A stretch of DNA of 64,000 nt from assembly GCA_000697055.1 (NCBI GenBank), contig JNDT01001927.1, forward strand, positions 1 to 64,000, written 5' to 3'. This document shows, piece by piece, positions 9,263 to 21,200 of this stretch. Source of the DNA: Saksenaea vasiformis B4078 (Eukaryota > Mucoromycota > Mucoromycetes > Mucorales > Saksenaeaceae). Each line of letters begins with the position of its first letter. Positions within the stretch are counted from its first letter, which is position 1. The notes under the pieces are model-generated. The model was given only the letters and a program-made list of their open reading frames with translations. It did not search any database and had not been told where the DNA came from. The translations under genes and the position numbers were made by a program.

Positions 9263-11880
9263 GACATGCTTTGATGCATATATTCACCCATATAACATCA
9301 CCAACACCGTATAAAGAACTCACCAGCATACTTCACTCTTCCCCTCGTGTCCACAATATCTTTATACTAAATCACAGCTTTACACATTATCTATCAATAT
9401 GCTCAATACTGATTCGACGAGAAGCTTAGCTAGAGCTGTTCTTTAAAGATATGGATCTTGGATTTTGTCATACGTGAGATGTTGGATCCTTCTGACTGAA
9501 GGACATATCGCTGAGACCCAGAAGTGCAACACTGCGACCGGCATGCAGTCTTGCCAATAGACCGTGTCACGCCATCAGCAGAAATAGTTTGAGATAGAAG
9601 TCAAGTAGAAGTGGGTGAAAATATCGCTATGGAGAGTATCGGCGAGTTGTAGGGTGCATAGTGGGTGTATAGTGGGTGAATCTTTTAGCAATCGGTGAAA
9701 AATCGTTTCGAATGATCATCTTTTCCAACTATAGTCGGTGAATTATTCACTGAGATTCACAGCGTTGTCTAATTTGTTCTGTAGACTGGGGCAGATGCAC
9801 TCACTTATTGTTTGATTAAATAAGTTTAATAGAATACAATCTTCTGTATCAACTGCTAATTGTGGCAAAGAAGAATAGTACAACTGTATGCATAAGCACT
9901 CCCATCTTAAACCCGTATTCTTGCATACACATGCACTGATAAATTTATCTAATCCTATCATTTCTATACTGATTATGCTATATGCGGCTCAACCTGAAGC
10001 TCATTCAAGCATCAAGTAATATCGGACGATAATTGCATCTACTGATTTATGCCAATCATTATCTGGGTACAGATATGATATGCCGTTGTGCAGCGATATT
10101 TCATAAACGAAACATAACTTGTACTCTTCAAATCGCACGTTCTCCTTTTTTTTTCGGCTACCGCGGCCATTCAAATGAACGACGTTCCTTTGTACCTTGT
10201 TGGTAAGCAGTAGTTGGTACAAACAGTTAGCTGGAACACAAAACGAGGTCTAGGAGTCCCAAAAGGTTAGCGCATGAAAGAGAGATAAATAATGAATCAA
10301 AGCGTCCACTGCGGTTGCCACGTAAATACTGCGTACAACACGTGCTACAATGCATTCCTTTGCAACGCTAATGAAAATTAAGGTTTCTTTCTAATGCTTT
10401 ACGCGTTTATGGGTTTTCTTTTGCATGGTTAGTCAAAACATCAGCAGGTCCGGCTCTGCTATTCTCTTGTGATAACCGTGCGATAGGATAAGAAGGTTAA
10501 ATCGTTCAATATTAAATAGGTACTCGAGTGGAATAAAAATGTCTTTGGAGTTGAGTCGATCATCGTGTTAAAGGGGCAGCTAAAAAGAAAGAGACGCATC
10601 TTTCGTCGGCTCAGTTCTCGTGATTTCATCATCGGTATGTGATTTGATTGAACGCGCATACCGACTTATTCATTCTTTTAGCCTGTCATTTAACGTGCAT
10701 GACCTCTGTCCTAAACCGTTTTGGCTGCAGCGTTATTATTATTCTCAGCATCACTTATCTTTCGCAATGGATAGCTGAGCATTGCATCACCTAAAACTCT
10801 CCGTGGCTATGACAATGGACCCAACCCCTTCTCCCCGGCTGCCTCCGCCTCCTCACCAATGATGCAAGGTACGGTGCCGACAAACATGACTCGTCGACCT
10901 TCGGGGAACGGACAGGTTGGTGTCAACGTGCCATTCCATTTACTATCATGAAGTTTTTTTTATGTTGATCGGATGGATTTGCGTCGAACGGAGGACTACG
11001 TTCGTATTAAGATGTATTAATGACAACGGGTCGGTTCTTTGGCATGAAAGTGGCAAAATACTCAGCAAGCAGTAAGGTTCCTTGTCGAATATTTGGCGGT
11101 CAGCTCTCGTGGTAAAGGGTCAACTATCGGGCTGCATTGCGACAGTCAACGTTTTTATTCGACAAAAATAGAAATAAGTAAACCTATTGCCAGCATGTGG
11201 TCTTTAAAAGAGTTGGCAACAGATATCTATGAACACCAGAACAGAGCTTTTTTTGGATTGTGTTTGTTGTCATTCAACTAGAACTGTATCAGCAACTTCT
11301 GTTAAGAGAGTATTTGTACTACAAAAACATTCTGTGATCTATCTGTAGCTGACAACTTTGTCAGGAGGTCTCCGCCTCGGGCTTGCACATTTGAACGCAA
11401 ATATATGCGGTATGGACGGATTTTGGAACGGTCGTTTCTGTGGCTCTGTTGCAAAAGTGCATTTCCTAAACAGCGCAAATACAAGTGTTCTTTAACAGTT
11501 GGTATAGATGTTCACAGTGTTCGTAGATATGGTTAGGAGAGAAATATCAAACAAGAAGGTCTATTACTTTAACGGGTTATGTTTTTTGTTATTACCCATT
11601 ATATTGACATCATAGGGTCATTTATTTGACACCTCGTTCTTTACAACATGACCCCTTTCATTGAATTCAACCCTGCTTCCCAGTCGTCCCGATAAACTGA
11701 ATAACCTTTCGTTTTTTATCTATACTTCAAAACCCGATTATTTGGATTCATACCCCGAGGGCAGCATCAACCCGTTGTAAGTGTTATCTCAAGTCATCCT
11801 TTTGAGTAAGGGGATGGTATATATGATCGGTTAATTTATTGTTATTTTTTTTGTTTCTGTTATAGGAAACGATGTATAGT
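9263..11880. other. Gene-poor stretch of 2.6 kb
   Basis: Only short scattered frames occur. Near 9590-9745 the motif 'gtgggtgaa'/'cggtgaat' recurs several times as a weak local repeat. One exon-like segment at about 10,775-10,920 is described in the findings. The segment downstream of 11,580 is AT-rich and abuts the 3' side of the cyclin gene. No gene is supported. Confidence 0.4.
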
Positions 11881-12139
11881 AAACAAAGGCGTATTAACAA
11901 AAAAAGAGAGAGAAGGAGCCATAACTATAATACAAAAAAAAAAGAACATGATAGGAAAAAGGAACATACAATGGATATATAAAAAAAATGCCTGCATAGG
12001 GACGCGTGAGTAAGATAGCGACAGAAAAGAAAACAGGAAGATAGAATTATTGGGGGGGGACAGGAAGTACATATGAAATATATATGAGAACGAATGTGAG
12101 GCATGATAAAAAAGAAAACAAGAAAGATGCGAAGGTTTT

Positions 12140-13071
12140 TTAGACATGACTTTGCTGTGCCAACATGGCGGGGTACAAAATGGATGGATCGATCTTATGT
12201 ATAATGACCTCGGTGGCGTTTTTCCAATTCTGAAAGGCAATTCGGTCGTTAAAGGAAGATGCATTCATTTCCACAGACGATACAGATGCAAGTGAGGAAG
12301 ATGAACAAGTTTCCAACGATGATGATGATGACGAAGCAGAGAGAACAAGAGACACTGGTATACCGACAACGGAGGATCTGTAGGGAAGTGTTGATTTTTG
12401 GACGGATGATTGAAAGGGCTTTTGGTATCTCTTTTTCATTTTTGGACGTGGATCAAGTGATTGCGTAGGAGGACCGTATATCGAATTCTCACAATAAGCC
12501 AGTGTTCGATAAAAGTCGGTTTTCGTCATGGCAAATTCATAATTCTAAATGGGAAAAGTGCAAACAATAACAAAGATGGAAAAAAGAAACTCAGCCTTTT
12601 CTCACGTTTCATACATTGGTATATATATTTTTTTTTTACCATGAGGGATAATAGTTGTCGTTCCATCAGATTAATTTCGGATAAAGTAAAACAACCAGCG
12701 TAATCGACCCAGTGTATATTTCTCGGGGATGCATCATGAACTATTTTTGTTGTGACGATTAACATAGCCAAAAAGATTCTTTGGCATGAACATGGCATTC
12801 CCTTGGTGATTCGAGGTAAACGTTGTTGTAACCGGTCTAAATAAACGAGTACACCTATCAAAGTTCCAGTACGTATAGCTGCTCGTTTTACAATCAAGTG
12901 TATAAATGTTTGGAGTGGTGGTACTGATGTAGTCAAATTTGTGTTGTTGATCGATGATTGACATGGGATCACTGTGGATGCTTGATATAAAACATGAGAT
13001 AATAGGTTTTCACTTGGTGATTGTCCCATCAAATTTAATAATCGATGATGATCATTGTCTGGTAATCTCAT
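12140..13071 (-). CDS. PCL/Pho80-family cyclin (278 aa, 2 exons)
   Basis: Exons are 13071-12640 and 12544-12140, joined in phase 0 across a 95-base intron (gtaaaa..ttag). Splicing restores a continuous cyclin box: ERQLLSLM joins NYEFAMTKTDFY. The box spans about residues 50-160, with PPLQTFIHLIVKRA, a TLIGVLVYLDRLQ helix, the HDASPRN turn and FTLSEINLMERQLL, typical of fungal PCL1/PCL2-type cyclins that activate a Pho85/Cdk5-like kinase in G1 and in polarity control. The C-terminal third is Ser-rich and low in complexity, with a run of serines. It is transcribed in the same direction as the CENP-M-like gene upstream, about 1 kb away. The exact PCL subclass is uncertain. Confidence 0.88.
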
Positions 13072-14087
13072 CCTTTTCGTATAAAAAGTAAATATAAAAA
13101 AAAAGAAAAAGGGATGAAGGGAGAAAAGAAGAAAAAAAAAGAAATTTGGGAGTACTTCCCTCTTTTTCTACGAAAACAAATTTTGTCCCGCCAAGTTACT
13201 AATTCCATGGTAAACCTCGCCCTTTCTAAAATGAAGCAAAAAGGGTTTCTATGATTTCCGGTTTGCCTGAAATCCCTAATCCCTATGTGTTTCAGTTCTC
13301 ATTCAAATAATACCTCTCTTCATCTTAGCTTTATGTTCTTCGAGATCAAAGTTATAACATAGTTATAGTCGTATATTTTCATGTGTTCTTTTTCTATCAA
13401 AAGCTTGTATTCAAGTAGACGCCACCTCACCGTCGTACAACAATCAATGCAACACGTATTTTTTTTTTCGAGGGGAAGGTGACCCCCCTCTTTTCTCAAC
13501 TGACAAACAAAAAGACCCGCTTTAACAATGCCGATGTTACCATAGTTCCCTTCATTTATTTCTTTATTCTTTTTTCTGGTAATTGTCTTAGCAACCTTGG
13601 TGCAGATCTTTTTGTTGTTTTTTTTTATTATTATTACGTCGCTGTTGGATCGTGCACTGTATGAACTTTGTTTTTCGTTTTCCGCAAAACTATGTTATCC
13701 ATCTATCCGTGACTGGGTCACCCGTTGCGCAAAAAGTACTGAACTCCTGTCATACTCCTACAGAAAAGTATCGCATTTTTGTCCTGCGCAAGGAAAATTT
13801 CCAAAAAGAATCAGTTACGACCTTTGCTAAGGAGACATGATCCACGCGAACCACAGGAAGGCCGTTATCCAAACACCGCAAGCAGGGGTAAAACGAGTAC
13901 AGAGTTTACCATTTCACCTGTGGAACAAAGAAATGTACCTGCTTAAAAAACTTCCTGTTCAAATGTCAATATACCCACGGCAATCGCAATGCGTCATATG
14001 TGTAACTCGCGTGTATCGTACAATCCTTGTTTCTTTTTACTCCTCCTTCCTTCCTTTTTTTTTTGTCTTTTCTTTTTCTTTCTTTAT

Positions 14088-14927
14088 TCAGCTGGGGGAG
14101 GGAGATGCACTTGTGACAATATCATCCAGGAGATTTTCCTCGTTCCGTAAGGATGTAACATTCTGCACAAAAGATTTGCCACCCGATGCCGATGTTTGCA
14201 GCGGAAAATTGTATTCCAAAGACCGAACTAATACAGGTTTGACATCCCTTTGTTGTAATGCACTTATTCGGATCATTTGTATTATCTGATCACTGATCTT
14301 CTTTCGCTCCCTGTCATCCTTTTTTTTGTTTTTGTTTTTACGTAATCATCAGATTCCTGCACTAAAATCAAAAACAACGTTTTGTCTTACCTCGAGATTA
14401 ATACGGAATATCTGTACATCACAGTAACTCGATATTAAATTACCCACGTCCTCATCTTCAAATGCTCGCAGTCGTGCCAGATCCCCTAACCACTCTTAAA
14501 GTCAATACGCCACATGTATTTACTTCCGCATTACATTTTGTCAGTACGATAGAGCACTTCCATGCAAGATATTCCGGGACAATATGACTAAGCGATTCTT
14601 GCAGAATACTCAAGCTATTGGCATTGGTCATATCCACCATAAGTAAAACATAGTCTATTCGGGTATGCTCTGCCTTGTCGACAGGAAATTTCTCTGCTGT
14701 GTTTCTAATCACCATTTCCCCGATCAATCAGTTTGACCGATCTGTCAAATGGAGCCCACTCACATGGAAAAAAACGCCGTTCCACATTTCATTAGTTGCC
14801 GCGCCAAAGTGCGTTTCCCACAACCAGGTGGTCCTACAAGCTATCTGTTCTAAGCACTGCCTGTTGCATGCTCATTGCTACACACCAGTAATTCTGTTGC
14901 TCTTTGTGTGTAAAGTGGTCGCAGCAT
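14088..14927 (-). CDS. CENP-M-like kinetochore protein (204 aa, 5 exons)
   Basis: Exons are 14927-14886, 14840-14764, 14704-14535, 14485-14391 and 14318-14088; introns are 45, 59, 49 and 72 bases, all GT..AG, and phase is kept throughout. The protein starts MLRPLYTQRATELLLVG, strikingly like the CENP-M N-terminus, and continues through an RIDYVLLMVD strand (residues 55-64), a SLSILQESLSHI helix, a FEDED..SYCDV segment and a helix with QIIQMIRISAL, all in CENP-M order. CENP-M is a small-GTPase-like fold within the CENP-HIKM module of the inner kinetochore (CCAN); the human protein (180 aa) is reported not to bind nucleotide. Here a P-loop-like GPPGCGKRT (17-25) and a TKWD (95-98) remain. Intron 4 has a purine-rich acceptor and is the weakest junction. 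The alternative is an unrelated small GTPase. Confidence 0.65.
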
Positions 14928-17900
14928 GTGGAATGAGACTGGCAAGCAGAAGACTCGTCTTTTGGGTACCCACAACGAAGTCACGAGCCGGCTCTTTCCA
15001 CACTGCAGACGCGAAGTTTCTCAGCACATAGGATATGGTATGTGGGAAGGATACCATTAAATGGCGATGCACGTATTTGGGCCCATGGAAAGGAAGCATT
15101 CAATATCTGGATGAATTTTAAGAGTCAAACACCTGCTAGACGGCGACAGATGTTGAAGACATCTCCGGGTGTCTATGTTGTCCATCTATAGCATGATTAC
15201 TTCGCTAACCCGTTGCTCAATTTCATTCGCTGCCTAAATCTGTCTTGTTCAAGAAGAATAAGATATCCAAGCAACATGGTTCTTCGTGATTTTGTCGCAA
15301 TCAACGATTTAAGCTCTCCTATTACCAGATAGGGGGATAGCATACTCCATATATCATCAAGTTACCATAGCTCTCTATTTGCAGTAAAAAACAAATTGGT
15401 ATAATTCCCACTAATGCCGCTTTCGGTCGGCCAGATCTACCGGAAAAAGGCGAAATGTGATTAATGATACTTGCAATGTTGTCACTTCACATGTTGAAGA
15501 CACATGCACATTAGTGTATTATCAAAATTAATTGATAATTACTTTGTATATGCAATGCTAAGAAAAAAAAGGACGATAATCTTCATTTTTTGGATAACAA
15601 TTAGTTGCATGTTTAGCCACGAACGGGAAGTGAGTACTTCACGCTTCAATTTACTTCCTTCGTTCTGGCTGATACACGCGTTACCCGTTATAAATCTACC
15701 GGTTTTTCTTTTCTTGTAAGTATTACTCTCATAACATAGCTCCATTCCTGTAGCTGTATTCGTATAACGAAAGGGATGTACCACGCGCGTGTACGTGAAT
15801 CTTCTCGCTTGAAGGAAATATCACAAGTGTGTCGGAATTTAAAATATGTCCCGACGATTGCTGCACATGAAATGTGAATGATCACCATTGTCATGTAGTT
15901 TAGTTAACCGTACCTGATTCATAATAATGTCAGGAAAGATATGAAAATAACCCATAACAAATCATAACAAACTTATCAATTTCCCGGTCATTTTATTCAG
16001 TTTTCCCTTGGTAGTTCGCGCTCATTCACTGTAGTTACACGCTTCTGGTACATGCTTCAGTTTAAAAACTCAAACCAAGTTCAGACGTCAGTTTAGAATA
16101 CTTTTCTTATAATGGTTAACCACATATGGTATGTAATGCAAGTGACAATTTCTGCAATGGTAAGAACTCCAGACAGGCAAACGAATGTTGAAGGATCTAA
16201 TAACCTGCAGGAGTAATCCTTTTTCAGTTAAGGATACGAACAATCAGGCTGTATCTCAGGCTAGAAAAGGCTATACGAGACTATATGAAAGCTTTATCGG
16301 TAAATGGCCAGATTGCGTTAGGCTTCTCATTCGGGCATCAATCTGCGTCGCATACCCCTGCTGGAGGGCTGAGGCGTCCCCAATTCGGAGGTTAAGCAGA
16401 AACAATGATTCAGTCTCAGTAAAGAACTTAACATAAAGCAACCAGCAGTTCGGTTTAACTCCTGAAATTAGGACGTTCCTGCATTTCCGGGTGCAAACAG
16501 CAATCATGAAGTTAGATAAGAATATATTTTCCTTTGATTCGAAAGCAGACTATCTGCTATTATTATTCAGAAAAAGAGCAACCACTGTCCAGATACGATG
16601 GCACGAAGAATGAGAAAATGGCAGATGTAGGATGTAGACAAAGCTAATATTTAGTGGATTAAATAGCTGTCACCACATGTGTCTCTTTACCTTCCTTTTG
16701 CCTTTGGAAAGTGTAAATTTCTCGCTAATATTGTGCAGTGGCGATTGGTATTGCATTTATTTAATATTACGCCCATGCGTCCGCTTTCATACACACCTAT
16801 TTCAATAAACGTAGCACTTGCTACAACGTACATTCATCTGAAAATCTTCAGACATTTTTTTCCTTCTTTTTTTACACAGACCATTCTAAGGGACGTGACG
16901 TATTTTCGGCTGATCCAACAAGAACTAGTATCTCGTCAGTAAGTATCAGTGGCACGAGACGATCGCTGGGGATACCTGCCCCTATTCTGTCGCTAGATTT
17001 CAACCTAACGGTTCACCTGCAGAAATTGATAAACTGGTTAGAGCTAAATCAACGTCAGAGGAATCGCCAGGATGGTACTCATGGGCCTGTCTAGCTATTA
17101 TTGGCAATACGAGAAATTTTTCAAGACTCAAATGCGAAAAGTTAATGCCAATGTCGGCTTAGCCAACGGGAGATCTGCCTCAGGAGACGTTAAGACGGAC
17201 GATCCCTTTCGTTGGGTATAGTATCTTCAGCAGCGTTTCCTTACATGACAGCGAACAGTTAGCAGGAGGCCAACGTTATTCCAACAAAGGATAGCCGTTT
17301 TAAAGATGGTCAGAGAAACGTATTCCTCTCAACTTGGTTGAAGACACGCGTAACCTTCAGGACTGATCGACAGAAAATCGTACAATTCTCCTATACCGAT
17401 GCCTTGATATGTCATGGAGAAATCGTATGGAGAAATCCATAAGCCAACCACACCAACGCACAAACGCTTTTTTCCGCTCACCCTAAATTTGCTACCGCAA
17501 GACACATATATGTTACTGTTGCCTCGTATAATATCCTCATCTGCAGCATCGCTGAAAACTGACACAAAATCTTTGGACTGATCTAACGTTCCAAACCGAC
17601 GGTTATCAGTAAACTTCACGTACAGCCAAACCTCCAAAAACGGAAGAAAACCAAGAGAGCATGGTGCATTTGCAAGTATTTCAGATCGAAGAAATTGCTG
17701 TAAATAGTAGGAAAGATACATCGAAGATATAGTAACTTTTCTAGTTATTTTAGTAGCATTTGATACTTAAACAAGAAGAAGATCTAAAGTAATTAAAAGG
17801 GAATCTGAGTTCTGCAACGTGTGATCGTCACACGTCCCGAGTAATGCTCTACTGTGCTTTACAGTCCAATTTATGCGGCTTAAGAACTATTTCTGCGTTG

Positions 17901-18247
17901 ACGGATAGATACATTTCCGGCTGCGCAAAATTGTTTGCAGAAAAAGAGAGTAATAGAGCAGGTCCTTTATACACTGATGTGTCGCACATCCTTCGAAGTG
18001 GATTGGATGAAGTGCTAATTTTTCAATGTCCGAACCAACGTCAGCCTTATTTTTCAAATGATATGTCGCACCCCCAATGGGTGAGCTTTGAATTTGAATA
18101 CAAATTTTTTCGGGCAAACGGGTAGGGCAATAGATTAAGTTTACCTTGTAATTGTTCTATTAAATCACGGCGCCATTTTTGCACTCATTATCTTGCTGTC
18201 AATGGTGATCCTATTCTCTGTCAACAGCTATTTGGCGTCTGGTGATC
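14928..18247. other. Gene-poor stretch of 3.3 kb
   Basis: The stretch holds the promoter side of the CENP-M-like gene and then short frames. A 130-codon minus frame (17329-17721) and a 93-codon plus frame (17844-18125) have no recognised domain. Around 16,940-17,165 one frame reads as protein-like for about 70 codons (WHETIAGDTCPYS, GWYSWACLAIIGN) without a start or splice context. I read these as relics. No gene is supported. Confidence 0.4.
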
Positions 18248-21200
18248 ATGAATCCTTCGTCGTTGCCTTCTTCACCAGCCGCTTTGGCTGATCTCAGCTT
18301 GAACTCGCTTACAAAAGAAAAACTCAACATCGTACTACAGGTACTGTTATAATACTAATTACTATCATGTTCTTACTTATTTTTTCGACAGAGAGCAAAA
18401 CAGCTACAAGCCGCAGGCGAAAAGGAAGACGGGAAGAATGAGTTCTCTCAGCTTATGAATTTGTTACGACTACTTCAACAACAACAGCAACAACAGCAAA
18501 CACTATTGCTGCAGCAGCAGCTCCTGCAACAGCAGCAACAACAGCAACAGCAGAAGCAATCACAGTCTCCATCGCCGGCACAAGATCCACAGCAACAGCA
18601 ACTACAGCTGCAAATCCTCCAGCAACATCTATTGCAGCAACAACAAGCGCAAACTGCAAAAGTCTCTTCACCCGTTACAGGTATTTCTATCTTTGTACCA
18701 TCCGTCTATAGCTGTTGATAGGAACTTCTACGCCTCCTTCAACTTCCATCGCTCCTAACACCGCGACGAACTCTACGCCTAACGGAGCTACATTTAATAC
18801 CTTACAATATCAAATGCTGGCATATAATCTTTTATCAAAGAATCTTTCCGGCCAGTTGTCTACATCCACACCTACTTCGTCTGCTCTCATGTCAGATGCT
18901 CCGCCTTTAAAACCCGCAGAAGAGAATAGACCAGTGGAAGAAACAAAAACACTAGCCGAAAAGTTGGTAGAGGCGGTATATCGACAAGCGCGCGATCATA
19001 GGGCATTGAATGCGTTGAAATACAAGGATCCATGTATTCGAGTAACAGCAATAGATCTTTTATCGCAACAAAGATCCCATGCTCATGCCTCACGGCAGCA
19101 GAGTTTACTACTTCCAACAAACGCGCCAGCTGGTCTGGATCCACAAACGGTTTTGATAGAAAGGGAGAGACGTATAGAGAATCGTGTAAAAGATAAAATC
19201 ATGGAACTTGAAACGATTACAGACGAAAACGAGAAATCACTGGTCGATCAACTCAACGAAAACTATGAGGAAACGATAAGAACCGCGTCACCACAGAGAC
19301 GACAAGCGGTTATCTTACTCAAGTCTTTGCAATTGCGGGATAAACAAAAGACAGTATGTCGGCGGTTTAAAGCATAAGTACAGGATATTAACATATAATT
19401 TAGTTACGAGAAGAAATTGTGAAGGGTATGGAGGAAGCAAATAAGCTGGCAACTTCCGTGGATCGTGCTTCCTACCGTAAGATCATGAAACAGACCTTAA
19501 AGGAAGCGAAAATGACAGAGAAGTTGGAACGACAACAACGGATCGATCGAGAAAAACGCGAGAAGCAGCGTCACCTGGATTATCTACAGACTGTTTGTAA
19601 CCAGGGTCGTGATCTGATAGCATGGCATAAGGCACATCAAGCAAAGCTTGGAAAACTTGGTAAAGCTGTGCTGCAGTTCCATGCCCATGTGGATCGCGAA
19701 GAGCAGCGACGCACTGATCGCCTGTCGAAAGAACGTATTCGCGCTTTACGCAATGACGATGAAGAAGCCTACATGAAGTTGATTGACGAAGCTAAAGATA
19801 CACGTCTGACATTGCTTCTGAGACAAACGGGCGCCTATCTTGAATCATTAACACGTGCTGTGGTGGACCAGCAGAATGACCCCATCCATAGCCAAAATGG
19901 CGAGGATAGTATGATGGAAGACGAAGGCGATGAAGAGACGATGTTAACGGCAAGTATCCCAGGACTACTCTCTTTCATTCAATGTGCTAAATGGAAAGGG
20001 ATCTATAGGACAAATTTGGTAACAAGATCGACTATTTCAGAATGGCCCATCGTGTCCAGGAAGCTGTCTCGCAACCGTCGATCCTTATTGGTGGAAAGCT
20101 CAAGGACTACCAGGTAAGCGGGAGATTACCCTATGGATATAAAGCCTGACGTTTGGATGAATGATCAGGTGAAAGGATTGCAATGGATGGTATCATTGTA
20201 CAACAACCGATTGAATGGTATCTTGGCAGATGAGATGGGTCTCGGTAAAACAATCCAAACGATCAGTTTGATCACGTACTTGATTGAGAAGAAGAATCAA
20301 AATGGACCCTACTTAATTATTGTTCCGTTATCGTAAGTCATCTTGTGATAGTCTGTCTTTTTTTTTTCCTTTATCTCATTGTTTTGCTGCAGAACGCTTA
20401 CAAACTGGTCGTTGGAGTTTGAGAAATGGGCACCTTCCATCACCAAGATTGTGTACAAAGGAGTACCTGAAGTCCGGAAAGAGATCCAGAAACGTCAAAT
20501 ACGACATCGTGATTTCCAGGTGCTGCTGACCACGTTTGATTACATCATCAAAGATCGTCCTGCGCTATCCAAGATCAAGTGGCTTCACATGATTATCGAT
20601 GAAGGCCATCGCATGAAAAACACAAACTCTAAGCTTACTTCCGTCCTCCGCCAATACTATTCATCACGGTACCGACTCATTCTTACTGGTACTCCACTCC
20701 AGGTAAGAGAAAATATTAGCGTGAGTATCGTATCGTATTCACACGTAGGCGATAATGAAAGAATAATCTACCGGAACTTTGGGCACTGTTAAATTTCATT
20801 TTACCAAAAATCTTCAACAGCGTCAAGAGCTTTGAAGAATGGTTTAACACACCATTTTCTAATCAGGGTGTACAAGACAAAGTTGAACTAAACGAAGAAG
20901 AACAGCTGCTGATCATTAAACGTCTGCACAAAGTAAGCTAGCGTTGATTGTACTGCAAGGAAGTATTGACATACTTGTTTCAGGTTCTTCGACCATTCCT
21001 TCTTCGACGATTGAAGCGAGATGTGGAGGCGGAGCTGCCGGATAAGGTGGAGCGAGTTATCAAGTGCAAACTGTCGGCGCTACAGAACCGATTATACCAT
21101 CAGATGAAAAAGCATGGCATGCTGTTCACCGGGGTATCAGGAGAGACGGGGTAAGTGCATTTAGGGAGGTTTACTGTGGTTAGTATTCTGATGTGATTAT

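Noticed and set aside
13479..14289. Several plus frames of 60-150 codons
   Set aside because: Pyrimidine-rich low-complexity sequence on the strand opposite the CENP-M-like 3' end; no domain.
16940..17165. Possible LysM-like relic (GDTCPYS..)
   Set aside because: Only a weak resemblance over a short stretch, no start, no splice context.
18453..18671. 72-codon Ala/Val-rich minus frame
   Set aside because: Exact antisense shadow of the poly-Gln repeat in the SNF2-type gene.
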